This document shows, in pieces, positions 1-8,861 of a stretch of 64,000 nucleotides of DNA; the first letter of the stretch is position 1; every line of letters starts with the position of its first letter. This DNA comes from Prochlorococcus sp. AG-686-J21. Lineage in GTDB: Bacteria > Cyanobacteriota > Cyanobacteriia > PCC-6307 > Cyanobiaceae. The translations under genes and the position numbers were made by a program. Location of the stretch: NCBI GenBank assembly GCA_003210285.1, contig QCVS01000001.1, positions 228,449-292,448 on the forward strand, written 5' to 3'. The notes under the pieces are model-generated. The model saw only the letters and a list, made by a program, of their open reading frames with translations. It was not told where the DNA came from and did not search any database.

Positions 1-732
1 AATTTTTGGCACAGCAATTTTCGAGTTATGAAGATGCAATTCTTTAAATTTTTCAGCATTTTTAGCTTCATTTAAATAATCCATTTCTTCAAAAACTCTC
101 TTTCCTAATTCATCAATTAAAGCAACAAGATCACTTCTTATAAGTCCAATATTGTTTTTTAACCAGTTAGCTATATTTCTAACTATGTATAAATCAAGTG
201 TGATTTGTTCTCTTAAACCTGGTCTTTGTACTTTTATAGCTACAATTTCTTTATTTTTAAGGACAGCTTTATGAACTTGTCCTAAAGAGGCTGCAGAAAT
301 AGGTTCTTTATCGATGGTTAAAAAAATCTCATCAATTTTTTTGTTTAAATCTTCTTCTATTAGTTCCATTGCCTTATTTCCATCAAATCCTGGTAATTGA
401 TCTTGAAGTTCAGACAGCTCTTCAAGAAGAACGACAGGAATAATGTCTGGTCTGGTTGATAACGCTTGACCTGCTTTAACGAATGCAGGGCCTAATTCTA
501 CTAATAAATTCGTTAGTTGTTTTGCCCTAAACCTTGCTTTTGATTCTTTCTTTAATTGTCCCGTTAACTTATCCCATCCAACTGAAATAATATATATAAA
601 TATGGGGATTAGGGTTTGCCAGAGTCTTTTGAATAATCTACTGGGATTCTTTTGATAAATTCTCGAGATTATTTCAGGATCATATTTTAGTAATCCTGAG
701 GCCTCTATAAAATCTGTATAATCTTCATTCAT
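1..732 (-). CDS. ABC1/UbiB-AarF family atypical kinase-like protein, 5' part only
   Basis: The gene starts with ATG at 732 and runs off the left edge, so only the first 244 codons are present. Visible ABC1-family marks are KAGQ at residues 86-89 in the stretch GPAFVKAGQALSTRPD, ASLGQVH near 148-154 (the alanine-rich nucleotide loop of this family) and AIKVQRPG near 165-172 carrying the lysine. A hydrophobic patch lies at residues 41-52. Family knowledge: ABC1/UbiB proteins are unusual kinase-fold ATPases tied to quinone or lipid metabolism; cyanobacteria carry several paralogues. The exact role of this one cannot be read from the part seen. It is divergent from recN, with about 70 bp between them. 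Confidence 0.9.
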   Translation of the reverse strand, partial: MNEDYTDFIEASGLLKYDPEIISRIYQKNPSRLFKRLWQTLIPIFIYIISVGWDKLTGQLKKESKARFRAKQLTNLLVELGPAFVKAGQALSTRPDIIPVVLLEELSELQDQLPGFDGNKAMELIEEDLNKKIDEIFLTIDKEPISAASLGQVHKAVLKNKEIVAIKVQRPGLREQITLDLYIVRNIANWLKNNIGLIRSDLVALIDELGKRVFEEMDYLNEAKNAEKFKELHLHNSKIAVPKI

Positions 733-801
733 AACTTTATTTATTTAAACCCTTTTATTTTCTTCAAAAAGAAGTTAATTTTTTTGTATAAGAGAATTAT
801 C

Positions 802-2481
802 ATGTTAATACAATTAACTTTAAAAAATATTGCCTTAATAGAGATTATAGAAATTAATTTCGAAAAAGGTTTGAATATTTTTACGGGAGATTCAGGATCA
901 GGAAAATCATTGATTTTAGATTCTTTAAATGTTTTATTCGGTGGATCTAATATACCTTTAAAGCACTTAATACGTCCAGGAAAAGAGGAATGTTTAATTG
1001 AGGCAAAATTTTCAAATTCTTCGTTACTCATTGATTGGTTCTCGAGAAATGGTTTTTACAAAATTTCAGGGACAATATTCGTAAAAAGAAAATCTTATAT
1101 AAAAAATAATAAAATTCTTTCAAAATATACGATAAATAATTTTTCTATTAGTAAAAAGCTATTGGAACAGCTAGGTTTATTGTTGATAGATTTTGCTGGT
1201 CAATCTGATAGCGTCTTATATGATAATCAAGATTACAAAAGATCAATAATTGATGATTTAGGTCCTAAAAAATTAAAGACGATAAATTTTCAAATTAAGA
1301 ATACATGGGAGGAATTTCAGATTCTTAGAAAAAGAAGAGAAGATAAGATGCAATCATTTAAGAAGAAAGAAGAAAATAATTTTGCAATTAAAGAGATGTA
1401 TAAAATATTGGAGGAAGCTAATTTAAGTTCAGATGATGAAATTTTAGAATTACAAACGAAGGAATTGCGACTTTCAAATAATTTTGATATCAAACACTCC
1501 ATACAATTAACACTTGATAATTTAAATAGCTATAAAAACGATGCTCCATCAGTAAGCCATTTAATTGCTCAATCAATTAAACAATTAAGTAAAGTTATTC
1601 AATTTGATTTAAAGATTAAGGATTTAAATGAAAATTTAATAAATATTCAAAATGATGTAGAAAATTTAATATTTGCTTTAGCAGAATATTCTGAAGAACT
1701 TGAGAACGAGGATATTAGTTTGGAAGAAATTCAAAAAAGATTATTTTATTTGCAAAATTTAGAGCGAACTTTTTCATTAGAACTTCCTAAATTGATTTTG
1801 AAGAAAAACGAATTAAAAACATTCATAGATACAAATTTATATGATGAAGAGATTAAGAAGTTGGATATTCAAATCAATAAATCGCAAGCTAATTTAAATA
1901 CTCTTTTTGAGATTCAGTCTTCTCACAGAAGGGAAACGGCTAATCATCTTCAAGATTCTGTAATTTCTATTTTGAAAAATTTAGGTTTAGAAAACGCAGA
2001 TTTCTTAATTGATTTCTCAAAAGTTACACCTTCTCCAGAAGGAAATGAAAATATAGACTTCCTTTTTTCTGCTAATCCTGATCAAAAGTTAGCTCCATTA
2101 TCTAAAGTTATTTCTGGTGGAGAAATGTCAAGATTTTTATTAGCCATAAAATCTAGTATTTCTAAAAAAACCAACACTTTTTTCTTAGATGAAATTGATA
2201 ATGGTTTAAGTGGAAAATCATTATACTCTTTAGTTGATTTAATAAAAGTGACTGCACAGGAAAGGCAGGTTTTGTGTATTACTCATCAGCCCTCTCTAGC
2301 AGCAACTGGAAATACTCATTTTAAAGTAAAGAAAAATGTTATTAATGGAATGACTTTTACTTCTATTTCCAAATTACTTACAAAAAAAGAGAGACAAAAC
2401 GAGTTAATTGAACTAATTGGTGGTGGTTTTAGTGAAGCAAATAATTATGCATCGACACTTATAGACAGAGCAGCCGCATAA
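802..2481 (+). CDS. recN: DNA repair protein RecN
   Basis: SMC-like ATPase that acts early in recombinational repair of double-strand breaks. The 559-residue protein has a Walker A GDSGSGKS at residues 29-36, a long charged coiled-coil-rich middle (about 150-370), the ABC signature SGGEMSRFLL at about 438-447 and a Walker B FFLDEIDNG near 460. The length matches the RecN family. A TTG 18 bp upstream is in frame, but ATG at 802 gives the typical N-terminus beginning with a beta strand (LIQLTLKNIALIE), so I chose it. It is followed 54 bp later by uvrA on the same strand, making a repair pair that may be co-transcribed. Confidence 0.95.
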   Translation: MLIQLTLKNIALIEIIEINFEKGLNIFTGDSGSGKSLILDSLNVLFGGSNIPLKHLIRPGKEECLIEAKFSNSSLLIDWFSRNGFYKISGTIFVKRKSYIKNNKILSKYTINNFSISKKLLEQLGLLLIDFAGQSDSVLYDNQDYKRSIIDDLGPKKLKTINFQIKNTWEEFQILRKRREDKMQSFKKKEENNFAIKEMYKILEEANLSSDDEILELQTKELRLSNNFDIKHSIQLTLDNLNSYKNDAPSVSHLIAQSIKQLSKVIQFDLKIKDLNENLINIQNDVENLIFALAEYSEELENEDISLEEIQKRLFYLQNLERTFSLELPKLILKKNELKTFIDTNLYDEEIKKLDIQINKSQANLNTLFEIQSSHRRETANHLQDSVISILKNLGLENADFLIDFSKVTPSPEGNENIDFLFSANPDQKLAPLSKVISGGEMSRFLLAIKSSISKKTNTFFLDEIDNGLSGKSLYSLVDLIKVTAQERQVLCITHQPSLAATGNTHFKVKKNVINGMTFTSISKLLTKKERQNELIELIGGGFSEANNYASTLIDRAAA

Positions 2482-2535
2482 ATTATAAAATTTCCACTAT
2501 AATAAGTGTTCTTTAAATCATTTTAAGATTTAAGC

Positions 2536-5436
2536 ATGGTTAATAAAAATATTGGTATTGACGAAGATAATTCAATAAAGATTCGAGGCGCTCGCCAACA
2601 TAATTTAAAAAATATAGATTTAACTCTTCCAAGAAATAAATTTATTGTTTTTACAGGGGTGAGTGGAAGCGGTAAGAGTTCTTTGGCTTTTGATACTATT
2701 TTTGCTGAAGGTCAAAGAAGATATGTAGAAAGTCTTTCTGCGTATGCAAGACAATTTTTAGGTCAAGTTGATAAACCAGATGTAGATAATATCGAGGGTT
2801 TATCCCCTGCCATATCCATAGATCAAAAATCAACGAGTCATAATCCTCGATCAACTGTTGGAACTGTAACTGAGATACAAGATTATTTAAGATTATTATT
2901 TGGGCGAGCCGGAGAACCTCATTGCCACCACTGTGGTTTACCCATTGCTCCTCAAACAATTGATGAAATGGTAGATCAAATAGTCTTGTTGCCCGAAGGA
3001 ACTAGATATCAATTGCTCGCACCTGTTGTTAGAGGTAAAAAAGGAACGCATGCAAAATTACTTAGTGGATTAGCAGCAGAAGGTTTTGCTCGAGTAAGAA
3101 TTAATGGTGAGGTGAGAGAACTTGCAGATAGTATTGAATTAGACAAAAATCATACTCACAATATTGAGGTTGTAGTTGATCGATTAATTGCAAGAGAGGG
3201 AATTCAGGAAAGATTGAATGATTCTTTACAAACTTGTCTTAAAAGAGGAGATGGACTCTCGATCGTAGAAGTTGTTCCAAAAAAAGGCGAAACTTTACCT
3301 CCGAATTTAGATAAAGAAAAGTTATATTCAGAGAATTATGCATGTCCGATTCACGGATCTATCGTTGAAGAGTTGTCCCCCAGACTATTTTCTTTTAACA
3401 GTCCCTACGGTGCCTGCTCAGATTGTCATGGTATTGGATATTTAAAAAAATTTACTGCAGATAGAGTAATACCTGATACTTCTTTACCTGTTTATGCCGC
3501 AATAGCCCCTTGGAGTGAAAAAGACAATACTTATTACTTTTCATTACTTTATTCAGTTGGTCAAGCTTATGGTTTTGAATTAAAAACCCCATGGAAAGAT
3601 CTGAGCGATTTACAAAAAAATGTCTTACTTTCAGGATCTGATAAGCCGATTGTAATTCAAGCTGATAGTCGTTTTAAGAGTTCTAGTGGTTTTGAAAGAC
3701 CTTTTGAAGGAATTTTGCCAATTTTAGAAAGGCAATTAAGCGAAACTAATGGGGAATCAGTTAAGCAAAAGCTTGAAAAATATCTAGAATTAGTCCCTTG
3801 TAAAACATGTTCTGGTAAAAGATTAAAACCAGAAGCACTTGCCGTTAAGCTTGGACCTTACAACATTACTGATTTGACTTCTATTAGTATTTCAGAAACT
3901 TTACTTCATATTGAGAAAATAATGGGGTTAAGTAAAAACATAAAAGAAAATATTTCTTTATCTGAGAAACAAAAACAAATAGGTGAATTAGTTTTAAAAG
4001 AAATTCGGCTACGCTTAAAGTTTTTAATTAATGTGGGTTTAGATTATTTAACTTTAGATAGACCTGCAATGACTCTATCAGGAGGTGAAGCCCAACGTAT
4101 CAGATTAGCAACTCAAATTGGAGCTGGTTTGACTGGTGTTTTATACGTATTGGATGAACCCAGTATTGGTTTACACCAAAGAGATAATGATAGATTGCTA
4201 GAAACATTAAAAAATCTCAGAGATTTGGGAAACACTCTTGTTGTTGTTGAACATGATGAAGATACTATGAAATCTGCTGATTACTTAGTAGATATTGGAC
4301 CAGGTGCAGGAGTTTATGGAGGAGAAATTATTGCAAAAGGTACATTTGAAGATGTTTTAAACTCAAAGAAGTCGTTAACTGGAGCCTATCTTAGTGGAAG
4401 AAAGTCGATTCCTACACCTAAAGAGCGAAGATCTGCAGTTAAGAAAAGTCTGATTTTAAATAACTGCGTTAAAAACAATTTAAAAGATATATCTGTTGAA
4501 TTTCCTTTAGGGAAATTAGTTTCTATAACAGGAGTGAGTGGAAGTGGAAAAAGTACATTAGTTAATGAATTATTACACCCTGCGCTTAGTCATTCTCTTG
4601 GTTTAAAAGTACCTTTCCCTAAAGGTGTTAAAGAGTTAAAAGGAATAAAAGCTATAGATAAGGTCATTGTTATTGATCAATCTCCTATTGGTAGAACACC
4701 TAGATCAAACCCTGCTACTTATACCGGAGCTTTTGATCCAATAAGACAGTTATTTACTGCTACTGTAGAAGCTAAAGCCAGAGGTTATCAAGCTGGGCAA
4801 TTTAGCTTTAATGTAAAAGGAGGTAGATGTGAAGCTTGTCGAGGACAAGGGGTAAATGTAATTGAAATGAATTTTCTTCCTGATGTTTATGTTCAATGTG
4901 ATGTGTGTAAGGGAGCTCGTTTTAACAGAGAAACTCTTCAAGTTAAGTACAAGGGTTTTAATATTTCAGATGTTTTAGAAATGACTGTTGAGCAGGCTGC
5001 AGAAACTTTTTCTGCTATCCCCCAAGCAGCTGATAGATTATCTACATTAGTTGATGTAGGACTTGGTTACGTCAAGTTGGGCCAGCCAGCTCCAACACTA
5101 TCTGGTGGTGAGGCACAAAGAGTAAAATTAGCAACTGAATTATCTAAAAGAGCTACTGGAAAAACTTTGTATTTAATTGATGAGCCAACAACTGGGTTAA
5201 GTTTTTATGATGTTCATAAATTAATGGATGTTATTCAACGTTTAGTAGATAAAGGGAATTCCGTTGTTGTTATTGAGCATAATTTAGATGTTATTAGATG
5301 TTCAGACTGGATAATTGATCTTGGGCCTGATGGAGGCGATAAAGGTGGAGAGATTATTGTAGAGGGTACACCTGAAGACGTTGCTAAGCATTCAACAAGT
5401 TATACAGCTAAATATTTAAAAGAAGCTTTAAATTAA
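2536..5436 (+). CDS. uvrA: UvrABC excinuclease subunit A
   Basis: Damage-recognition ATPase of nucleotide excision repair, working as a dimer with UvrB. At 966 residues it is full length. Two ABC modules are visible: Walker A GVSGSGKS at residues 41-48 and again at 666-673, with LSGGEAQR signatures near 515 and 855. Both zinc-binding cysteine sets are present, CHHCGLP near 132 and the CEACRGQG ... CDVCKGARF pair near 765-790, plus the CKTCSGKRL pair in the first half. It lies 54 bp after recN. Downstream is a 187-bp gap with an inverted repeat before the next gene. Confidence 0.97.
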   Translation: MVNKNIGIDEDNSIKIRGARQHNLKNIDLTLPRNKFIVFTGVSGSGKSSLAFDTIFAEGQRRYVESLSAYARQFLGQVDKPDVDNIEGLSPAISIDQKSTSHNPRSTVGTVTEIQDYLRLLFGRAGEPHCHHCGLPIAPQTIDEMVDQIVLLPEGTRYQLLAPVVRGKKGTHAKLLSGLAAEGFARVRINGEVRELADSIELDKNHTHNIEVVVDRLIAREGIQERLNDSLQTCLKRGDGLSIVEVVPKKGETLPPNLDKEKLYSENYACPIHGSIVEELSPRLFSFNSPYGACSDCHGIGYLKKFTADRVIPDTSLPVYAAIAPWSEKDNTYYFSLLYSVGQAYGFELKTPWKDLSDLQKNVLLSGSDKPIVIQADSRFKSSSGFERPFEGILPILERQLSETNGESVKQKLEKYLELVPCKTCSGKRLKPEALAVKLGPYNITDLTSISISETLLHIEKIMGLSKNIKENISLSEKQKQIGELVLKEIRLRLKFLINVGLDYLTLDRPAMTLSGGEAQRIRLATQIGAGLTGVLYVLDEPSIGLHQRDNDRLLETLKNLRDLGNTLVVVEHDEDTMKSADYLVDIGPGAGVYGGEIIAKGTFEDVLNSKKSLTGAYLSGRKSIPTPKERRSAVKKSLILNNCVKNNLKDISVEFPLGKLVSITGVSGSGKSTLVNELLHPALSHSLGLKVPFPKGVKELKGIKAIDKVIVIDQSPIGRTPRSNPATYTGAFDPIRQLFTATVEAKARGYQAGQFSFNVKGGRCEACRGQGVNVIEMNFLPDVYVQCDVCKGARFNRETLQVKYKGFNISDVLEMTVEQAAETFSAIPQAADRLSTLVDVGLGYVKLGQPAPTLSGGEAQRVKLATELSKRATGKTLYLIDEPTTGLSFYDVHKLMDVIQRLVDKGNSVVVIEHNLDVIRCSDWIIDLGPDGGDKGGEIIVEGTPEDVAKHSTSYTAKYLKEALN

Positions 5437-5495
5437 GTCCTTAACTAGTTATATTTCTTCGTATTTTTAACATTATTATCTATAAATTTTCTTTT

Positions 5496-5521
5496 TATGA
5501 AGTTATCAAAAAGTCTTCATA
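5496..5521. repeat. Inverted repeat in uvrA-sps intergenic gap
   Basis: TATGAAG at 5496-5502 is matched by CTTCATA at 5515-5521, a perfect 7-bp stem around a 12-nt loop. No T-run follows on either strand, so it does not look like an intrinsic terminator. It lies about 100 bp before the glycosyltransferase start and could be an operator or chance in AT-rich DNA. Confidence 0.3.
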
Positions 5522-5623
5522 GCCTCACTTTTGCTATGTATAACTTTTTTAAAATAATTAATCATAATGCTTTCTTAATATTTTTAAAGTTAAAAACATC
5601 TTATTAGTTATATTGTATTTTAG

Positions 5624-7045
5624 ATGTGCCAAATGAGTTTGAAATTTTTACATTTACATTTGCATGGTTTAATACGTTCTAATAGTCTTGAATTAGGGAG
5701 AGATTCAGACACTGGTGGTCAAACGCAATATGTTATGGAATTGGTAAAAAGCTTAGCTAATACTCCTGAAGTTGATCAAGTTGATTTAGTTACTCGTCTT
5801 ATTAACGATAGTAAAATTGATAGTTCTTATTCAAAAGAGCAAGAATTTATTGAACCTGGAGCACAAATTGTAAGATTTCAATTCGGACCCAACAAGTATT
5901 TAAGAAAAGAATTACTTTGGCCTTATTTAGATGAATTAACTCAAAATCTTATTCAACATTATGGAAAAGATGAAAACAAGCCAAGTTGTATTCATTCTCA
6001 TTACGCAGATGCTGGCTATGTGGGAGTAAGATTAAGCCAAGCTTTGAAAGTACCTTTTATTTTCACAGGGCATTCTTTAGGAAGAGAGAAAAAGAGAAAA
6101 CTACTTGAGGCTGGTTTAAAAATTAATCAAATTGAGAAGCTTTACTGTATAAGTAAAAGAATTAATGCAGAAGAAGAAGCTTTAAAATACGCAGATATTG
6201 TTGTGACCAGTACTAAACAAGAATCTGTACATCAATATTCTCAATATCACTCTTTTTCACCAGAAAAATCAAATGTTATTGCCCCAGGAGTTGACCATAC
6301 CAAATTTCATCATATTCATTCAACAACTGAGACCTCTGAAATTGATAACATGATGCTTCCTTTTTTGAAAGACTTAAGAAAGCCTCCTATTTTGGCTATT
6401 TCTAGAGCAGTAAGAAGAAAAAATATCCCTTCCTTAGTTGAAGCTTATGGCCGATCAGAAAAATTAAAAAGAAAATCCAATTTGATTTTAGTTTTAGGCT
6501 GTAGAGACAATACATTTAAACTTGATTCTCAACAAAGAGATGTTTTTCAAAAGATTTTTGAAATGATAGATAAATATAATTTATATGGAAAAGTAGCTTA
6601 TCCAAAAAAACATTCTCCAGCAAATATTCCCTCTTTATATAGATGGGCAGCTAGTAGGGGAGGGATTTTTGTTAATCCCGCATTAACAGAACCTTTTGGC
6701 TTAACTTTGCTCGAAGCCTCTTCATGTGGCTTGCCTATTATTGCTACAGATGATGGAGGTCCTAAAGAAATTCATGCAAAATGTGAAAATGGCATATTAG
6801 TTGATGTAACTGATACTAATCAGTTGAAAATTGCTCTTGAAAAAGGTATTTCAAACAGTCATCAATGGAAGTTATGGAGTAGGAATGGAATTGAGGGAGT
6901 TCACAGACATTTTAGTTGGAAAACTCATGTCAGAAATTATTTATCAATCTTTAAAAGTCACTATCAAAAATCTACTATAGTTTCATCATCTGGAATTAAA
7001 GAAAGTTGTTTGAAAGGCAGTTCTTCACTTATAAAACCCCATTGA
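5624..7045 (+). CDS. Sucrose-phosphate-synthase-type glycosyltransferase (GT4), no phosphatase domain
   Basis: Retaining GT-B glycosyltransferase that probably makes sucrose-6-phosphate from a nucleotide-glucose and fructose-6-phosphate. Sequence marks: SDTGGQTQYV at residues 28-37 (SPS/sucrose synthase donor-site loop), HSHYADAGYVG near 125, FTGHSLGREK near 148 (SPS-typical), and EPFGLTLLEASSCGLP near 355-370 (E-x7-E of family GT4). The domain ends near residue 445. The last ~27 residues look unlike a folded continuation and lie antisense to the convergent 86-codon gene. Fused cyanobacterial SPS proteins carry a C-terminal HAD phosphatase-like domain of ~240 residues; nothing of it is present here or just downstream. 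ATG at 5633 is an alternative start. Confidence 0.88.
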   Translation: MCQMSLKFLHLHLHGLIRSNSLELGRDSDTGGQTQYVMELVKSLANTPEVDQVDLVTRLINDSKIDSSYSKEQEFIEPGAQIVRFQFGPNKYLRKELLWPYLDELTQNLIQHYGKDENKPSCIHSHYADAGYVGVRLSQALKVPFIFTGHSLGREKKRKLLEAGLKINQIEKLYCISKRINAEEEALKYADIVVTSTKQESVHQYSQYHSFSPEKSNVIAPGVDHTKFHHIHSTTETSEIDNMMLPFLKDLRKPPILAISRAVRRKNIPSLVEAYGRSEKLKRKSNLILVLGCRDNTFKLDSQQRDVFQKIFEMIDKYNLYGKVAYPKKHSPANIPSLYRWAASRGGIFVNPALTEPFGLTLLEASSCGLPIIATDDGGPKEIHAKCENGILVDVTDTNQLKIALEKGISNSHQWKLWSRNGIEGVHRHFSWKTHVRNYLSIFKSHYQKSTIVSSSGIKESCLKGSSSLIKPH

Positions 7046-7224
7046 TCAAAAATTTGTGGATCAGAATGAATGATTAATTGATTTTTTTGAGTTTTTTTTA
7101 ATTTAAAGCCTTTTTCAGATAATTTTTTTATTAGCTTAGCTGTTTCTTCAAATCGAGAAGCCATTGCATCAAGACTGACACAGTCACTTGTTAAGCCATC
7201 ATCTTTCCAAGTAAAGAAGCTCAT
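6964..7224 (-). CDS. Conserved small protein of unknown function, 86 aa
   Basis: A short soluble protein with no signal peptide or membrane segment, mixed alpha/beta composition and several basic residues in the middle (KLIKKLSEKGFKLKKTQKNQ). I do not recognise a named domain; the layout looks like a small conserved cyanobacterial protein. ATG at 7224 follows the mraY 3' end by about 10 bp on the same strand, so it is probably the last gene of a DUF3134-mraY transcript. Its last 82 bp overlap the end of the convergent glycosyltransferase. The sensible composition and operon position argue that it is real. Confidence 0.65.
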   Translation of the reverse strand: MSFFTWKDDGLTSDCVSLDAMASRFEETAKLIKKLSEKGFKLKKTQKNQLIIHSDPQIFDQWGFISEELPFKQLSLIPDDETIVDF

Positions 7225-7234
7225 ACTTAATAAT

Positions 7235-8311
7235 TCAAAGATTTATTTTTAAAACTATACCTAAAACAACGAGTAATATGTTTATTTTCCAGAAATTTTC
7301 AACTATTTTTTGTTCTTTGATACCCTTTAGTTCAAAATGATGATGAATGGGTGTCATTAGAAAGACTCTTTTCCCATTCTTAAATAATTTTTTGGTAATT
7401 TTAAAAAAACCTACTTGAATTACTACTGAGAGAGCTTCAATAATAAATATTCCTGAGATAATAAATAATGTAAAAAAACTATTAGTTAATATCGAAATAG
7501 ATCCCAATGTTGCACCAATTGTTAATGATCCGGTATCTCCCATAAATATTTTTGCAGGATATTTGTTGTATTTCAGAAAACCTATACATAAACCTGACAT
7601 TGCATAAGAAATAAGACCATAAATTATTAATTCCTTTTCACTTTTAATAAAAATTTCTGTACCAAGTCCAAAAAATACTATTGAACTACATCCAGAGGCT
7701 AATCCGTCTAGGCCGTCAGTTAAATTTACTGCATTACTTAAACCTACCAAAGTTAAAAAACAAATAGGAAAAATCAATATTTTAGTATCTATACTCCAAT
7801 TATTTGATATAGAGATCAAAGGATTAATATAATTATTTTGACTTGCCAATATGATAAATAAAATAGAAATTAGAGCTTGTAATATAAATTTTTCATTAGA
7901 TTTTAATCCTGTATTTTTTTTGTTTATAATACTTAAATAATCATCTAAAAATCCTATAACAAAAAAACTTAGAGTACAAAAAAATAATAGATAGATACCA
8001 ATAGAATCAAAGCTATTAACTATTAAAAGTAGTAATAGAAATGGCAAGATAATAAATAGTCCTCCCATCGTAGGAGTATTGTTTTTTTTTAAATGAAGTG
8101 ATGGACCTTCATTTCTTATATTTTGTATTAAATTTAATTGTTTTATTTTTTTTAAACCGTATTTTGTTACTCCTAAAGAAATTACACTAAATATCAGAAA
8201 AATATTAATTATTAGTAAGCTATTAAAAATATAGGAATTTACTATTAAAGAAATTAAAATTAAAAAGAATAAAGATGTGAAAGTTAGTGATTTATTCTTC
8301 CCAATCATCAT
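7235..8311 (-). CDS. mraY: Phospho-N-acetylmuramoyl-pentapeptide transferase MraY
   Basis: Integral membrane enzyme that transfers phospho-MurNAc-pentapeptide from UDP to undecaprenyl phosphate, making lipid I of peptidoglycan. The 358-residue sequence has about ten hydrophobic helices. Family motifs in order: NTPTMGGLFI, FLDDYLS with the Asp pair, NAVNLTDGLDGLASG, FMGDTGSL and the C-terminal MTPIHHHFELKG histidine loop. The start overlaps the end of the upstream DUF3134-like gene by 20 bp, so translation is probably coupled. Two adjacent ATGs (8311 and 8308) are possible starts. Expected length for the family. Confidence 0.96.
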   Translation of the reverse strand: MMIGKNKSLTFTSLFFLILISLIVNSYIFNSLLIINIFLIFSVISLGVTKYGLKKIKQLNLIQNIRNEGPSLHLKKNNTPTMGGLFIILPFLLLLLIVNSFDSIGIYLLFFCTLSFFVIGFLDDYLSIINKKNTGLKSNEKFILQALISILFIILASQNNYINPLISISNNWSIDTKILIFPICFLTLVGLSNAVNLTDGLDGLASGCSSIVFFGLGTEIFIKSEKELIIYGLISYAMSGLCIGFLKYNKYPAKIFMGDTGSLTIGATLGSISILTNSFFTLFIISGIFIIEALSVVIQVGFFKITKKLFKNGKRVFLMTPIHHHFELKGIKEQKIVENFWKINILLVVLGIVLKINL

Positions 8312-8570
8312 CTGAAGAATCTTCCTCTGTTTTATAGTCTTCTTTTTCTCCCATTAAAGCTGAAAGTTCTTCTTCTTCAATTGTGCTTATCTCTTGAGAA
8401 TCTCCATCTTTTTCATTTACCAATCTGCCTGTTTCTTCTAACCAAGATAGTAAATCAGGTTCTTCTCTTAATGGTAATACAGGTGCAGGGTCGTCTCTGT
8501 GATAGCAAGTTAAGGCTGGATTTACATCAGCAATTTCATTTAATCTAATTTTGAGTTTATTAGAATCCAT
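8292..8570 (-). CDS. DUF3134-like acidic cyanobacterial protein, 92 aa
   Basis: The N-terminal half carries NPALTCYHRDDPAPVLPL followed by LLSWLEETGRLV, which I recognise as the pattern of the cyanobacterial DUF3134 family. The C-terminal third is strongly acidic (EEEELSALMGEKEDYKTEED, ending SSDDDWEE) and likely disordered. There is no known function. It is upstream of and overlaps mraY by 20 bp. The acidic tail is unusual for such a short protein and may be a binding surface. The family call is from memory of the motif and is less certain than the gene call. Confidence 0.75.
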   Translation of the reverse strand: MDSNKLKIRLNEIADVNPALTCYHRDDPAPVLPLREEPDLLSWLEETGRLVNEKDGDSQEISTIEEEELSALMGEKEDYKTEEDSSDDDWEE

Positions 8571-8624
8571 TTAAAAAAATCTGCACTTATATACCATAAT
8601 ACATAAACATCCTCATGAAAAATT

Positions 8625-8828
8625 GTGTTTGGTAAAGAAAATTTAAAATATTTGTTAATTTGGCCAATTTCAGTTTTAATTGCTATTTTTTTTAAAAGCT
8701 ATGGCTTTTTAAAGCCAGATGTTTTATTAATTAATAATTATCTTGTCTTATTACTAGTTTTTGGTCCAGCAATTGTAGTTACAATACTATTAGTTTTTAA
8801 TAAAATTTTGAAAGCTGAAAGCAATTAA
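8625..8828 (+). CDS. Small two-helix membrane protein, unknown
   Basis: A 67-residue ORF starting with GTG at 8625. Two hydrophobic segments (about residues 9-28 and 36-59) separated by a short loop predict a small inner-membrane or thylakoid protein. No recognised motif. It begins 54 bp from the divergent DUF3134-like gene and ends 33 bp before argG, whose ribosome binding site GGAGG lies in the gap. An in-frame ATG is absent near the start, so the start codon is uncertain. Confidence 0.6.
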   Translation: MFGKENLKYLLIWPISVLIAIFFKSYGFLKPDVLLINNYLVLLLVFGPAIVVTILLVFNKILKAESN

Positions 8829-8861
8829 GATTTCAGATTTCTTCATTGGAGGTAAATTTTA

